Positions 62,903 through 64,000 of a DNA stretch of 64,000 bases are shown here, piece by piece (position 1 is the stretch's first letter; each line of letters starts with the position of its first letter). The position numbers and the translations under genes are program-made. The DNA comes from Boseongicola aestuarii (lineage in GTDB: Bacteria; Pseudomonadota; Alphaproteobacteria; Rhodobacterales; Rhodobacteraceae). Location of the stretch: the NCBI RefSeq assembly GCF_900184815.1, contig NZ_FXXQ01000011.1:1-64000 (forward strand), written 5' to 3'. The notes beneath the pieces were generated by a model. That model worked only from the letters and a program-made list of their open reading frames with translations. It did not search any database and had not been told where the DNA came from.

Positions 62903-62938
62903 GGGCCCTGCCTCCGTCATCCCCCGAGGCAGGGCCCC
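62903..62938. terminator. Terminator hairpin between convergent genes
   Basis: GGGCCCTGCCTC (62903-62914) pairs perfectly with GAGGCAGGGCCC (62926-62937). No T-run, but placement between the ends of the DUF2145 gene and the convergent small membrane ORF supports a termination role. Confidence 0.65.
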
Positions 62939-62949
62939 AGAAATCGTCT

Positions 62950-63069
62950 CTAACACAGGCGTAAACTGGCCAGATGGTAAACCATTTCAGGCGACAGATA
63001 GAGCTGGAACAACGCGAAAAGCACGCCCAGCGCACCCAGCAGATAAATGAATTGCACTGTCCGCGTCAT
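62950..63069 (-). CDS. 39-residue single-helix membrane protein coupled to MFS gene
   Basis: The ATG at 63069 forms an ATGA overlap with the MFS stop, and GAGGGG lies about 10 nt upstream. The protein is MTRTVQFIYLLGALGVLFAL plus 19 more residues ending in LASLRLC: one transmembrane helix with short ends, positive residues at the N-terminus. No family recognised. The coupling, SD and clean helix argue it is real; it may be a small accessory subunit of the transporter. Confidence 0.65.
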   Translation of the reverse strand: MTRTVQFIYLLGALGVLFALFQLYLSPEMVYHLASLRLC

Positions 63070-64000
63070 GCAACTTTCCCCTCGGGTCGCTCGGATATGG
63101 GCCAGTTCAAAGCTGCTGCCAGAACGCTCAAACCAATCGCCACTCCCCAAGCCATATCATAGTTGCCGGTGCGGTCATACAACCAGCCACCCATCCAGCC
63201 GCCCGCGAACGACCCGAGCTGATGCGCGAAAAAGACTATTCCGCCCAGCATCGACATATGCTTCACGCCCCATACGCTCGCCACCGTCCCGTTCGTCAAA
63301 GGCACCGTCGACAACCAGAACAGACCCATCAAGGCACCAAAGATATACGCCGATACGGCCGTGACCGGCATCAGCACAAAGCCCGCAATCAGCGCACCCC
63401 GCGCAAGGTAAATCCAGCTCAGCAACATCGGTTTGCGCATCCGACCGCCCCAAAGCCCGGCCAGATAGCTGCCAAGAATATTCACCAACCCGATCAGGGC
63501 CAGCACCACCGTCGCGACCGAAACATCAACGCCTTCATCAGCCAGAAACGCGGGCAGATGGACCGCGATGAACACCACCTGAAAGCCACAGGCGAAAAAT
63601 CCCAGCGACAACAACCAGAAGTCCCGGTTGCCAAAAGCGCCCGACAGCGCATCACGGACGGTCGTTGTGTCGGGCAGAGCCGCACCGCTCTTTGGCGCAT
63701 CCGGCCGACGAATACCCAACGCCAATGGCACCATCAAAAGCGCGCACCCCGCCAAAGCCACAAGTGCGCCATCCCATTCCAGAAATCCAATGGCTCCCAG
63801 CGTCAGTGGCAACAAGGCGAACTGCCCGAAGGATCCGACCGACATGGTGATCCCCATTGCCATCGATCTCTGTTCGGGCGCTACAAGCTTGCTGATCGCC
63901 CCGAAGATGACCGGCATTGTCGTTCCCGCCAAACCAAGCCCGATCAAAACACCCGCGCCGAGAACGAACATCGTCTCTCCGGCAACGACGCTCATCAACC
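63066..64000 (-). CDS. MFS transporter (N-terminus outside window)
   Basis: About 311 residues are visible, running off the right edge at the N-terminal end. Multiple hydrophobic helices and Gly-rich turns (GAGVLIGLGLAGTTMPVIFG, GFFACGFQVVFIAVHLPAFL, GWMGGWLYDRTGNYDM) match the major facilitator superfamily, of the type often annotated as oxalate/formate- or YbfB-like carriers. The substrate cannot be told. Coupled by an ATGA overlap to the 39-residue membrane protein. Confidence 0.88.
   Translation of the reverse strand, partial: LMSVVAGETMFVLGAGVLIGLGLAGTTMPVIFGAISKLVAPEQRSMAMGITMSVGSFGQFALLPLTLGAIGFLEWDGALVALAGCALLMVPLALGIRRPDAPKSGAALPDTTTVRDALSGAFGNRDFWLLSLGFFACGFQVVFIAVHLPAFLADEGVDVSVATVVLALIGLVNILGSYLAGLWGGRMRKPMLLSWIYLARGALIAGFVLMPVTAVSAYIFGALMGLFWLSTVPLTNGTVASVWGVKHMSMLGGIVFFAHQLGSFAGGWMGGWLYDRTGNYDMAWGVAIGLSVLAAALNWPISERPEGKVA

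Overview
The window is chromosomal DNA of an alphaproteobacterium, most likely a marine member of the Rhodobacterales (Roseobacter group). Support comes from the gene content and order: lptC-lptA-lptB-hpf-ptsN, argH divergent from a TlpA-type thioredoxin, a CarD regulator beside a 7Fe ferredoxin and a Suv3-like helicase, rimP-nusA-ylxR-infB, a long-form HPF, and an alphaproteobacterial-type RpoH promoter before dnaK. The DNA is GC-rich with strong GC-ending codons, except the first ~1.7 kb, which looks more neutral.

Layout. 1-3300: end of an accessory region, with the 3' tail of an IS transposase, an unknown secreted protein divergent from a small c-type cytochrome, two copies of a ~45-nt repeat, and a tyrosine integrase reading away from a tRNA-Leu(CAG), the probable insertion target. 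3426-12000: NDUFA9-like reductase, uppP, and glutamate synthase (gltD, a GFA-family gene, gltB) behind a repeated TTTAGGTC motif. 12056-18000: GT-like protein, carD, fdxA, S4 protein and helicase. 18074-24564: TlpA-like protein, argH, two tiny lipoproteins, DUF2834, RNase D, LPS export genes, hpf and ptsN. 24552-34556: a surface-glycan region. Seven leftward genes run from cysQ through four glycosyltransferases and galU to a sulfotransferase, with a divergent ABC-2 permease and an SH3-domain protein. 34534-47640: alkB, dnaK-dnaJ, radC, a membrane-anchored protein, secA, a parvulin isomerase, argJ, mutT, two small ORFs around a bidirectional terminator, and an alpha/beta hydrolase-LuxR fusion. 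47692-53051: translation/transcription operon rimP-nusA-ylxR-infB with a terminator in its leader. 53268-64000: aldo/keto reductase with a divergent AraC regulator, amylosucrase-like GH13 enzyme, methyltransferase, accA, a KefC-type antiporter divergent from a two-gene secreted unit, and a 39-residue membrane ORF coupled to an MFS transporter that runs off the window.

How it fits together. Most of the window is housekeeping. The most coherent accessory function is the glycan operon: a sulfotransferase uses PAPS and leaves PAP, which CysQ hydrolyses, while GalU supplies UDP-glucose, so a sulfated surface polysaccharide is a reasonable inference. The most unusual signals are regulatory: the hydrolase-LuxR fusion with repeated GGACAGATG boxes, a self-contained 40-codon transcription unit beside it, paired TGAAC-N3-GTTCA palindromes around one promoter, an attenuator-like terminator before rimP, and a four-copy intergenic element. 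I saw no CRISPR array, rRNA operon, phage structural genes or recognised defence system.
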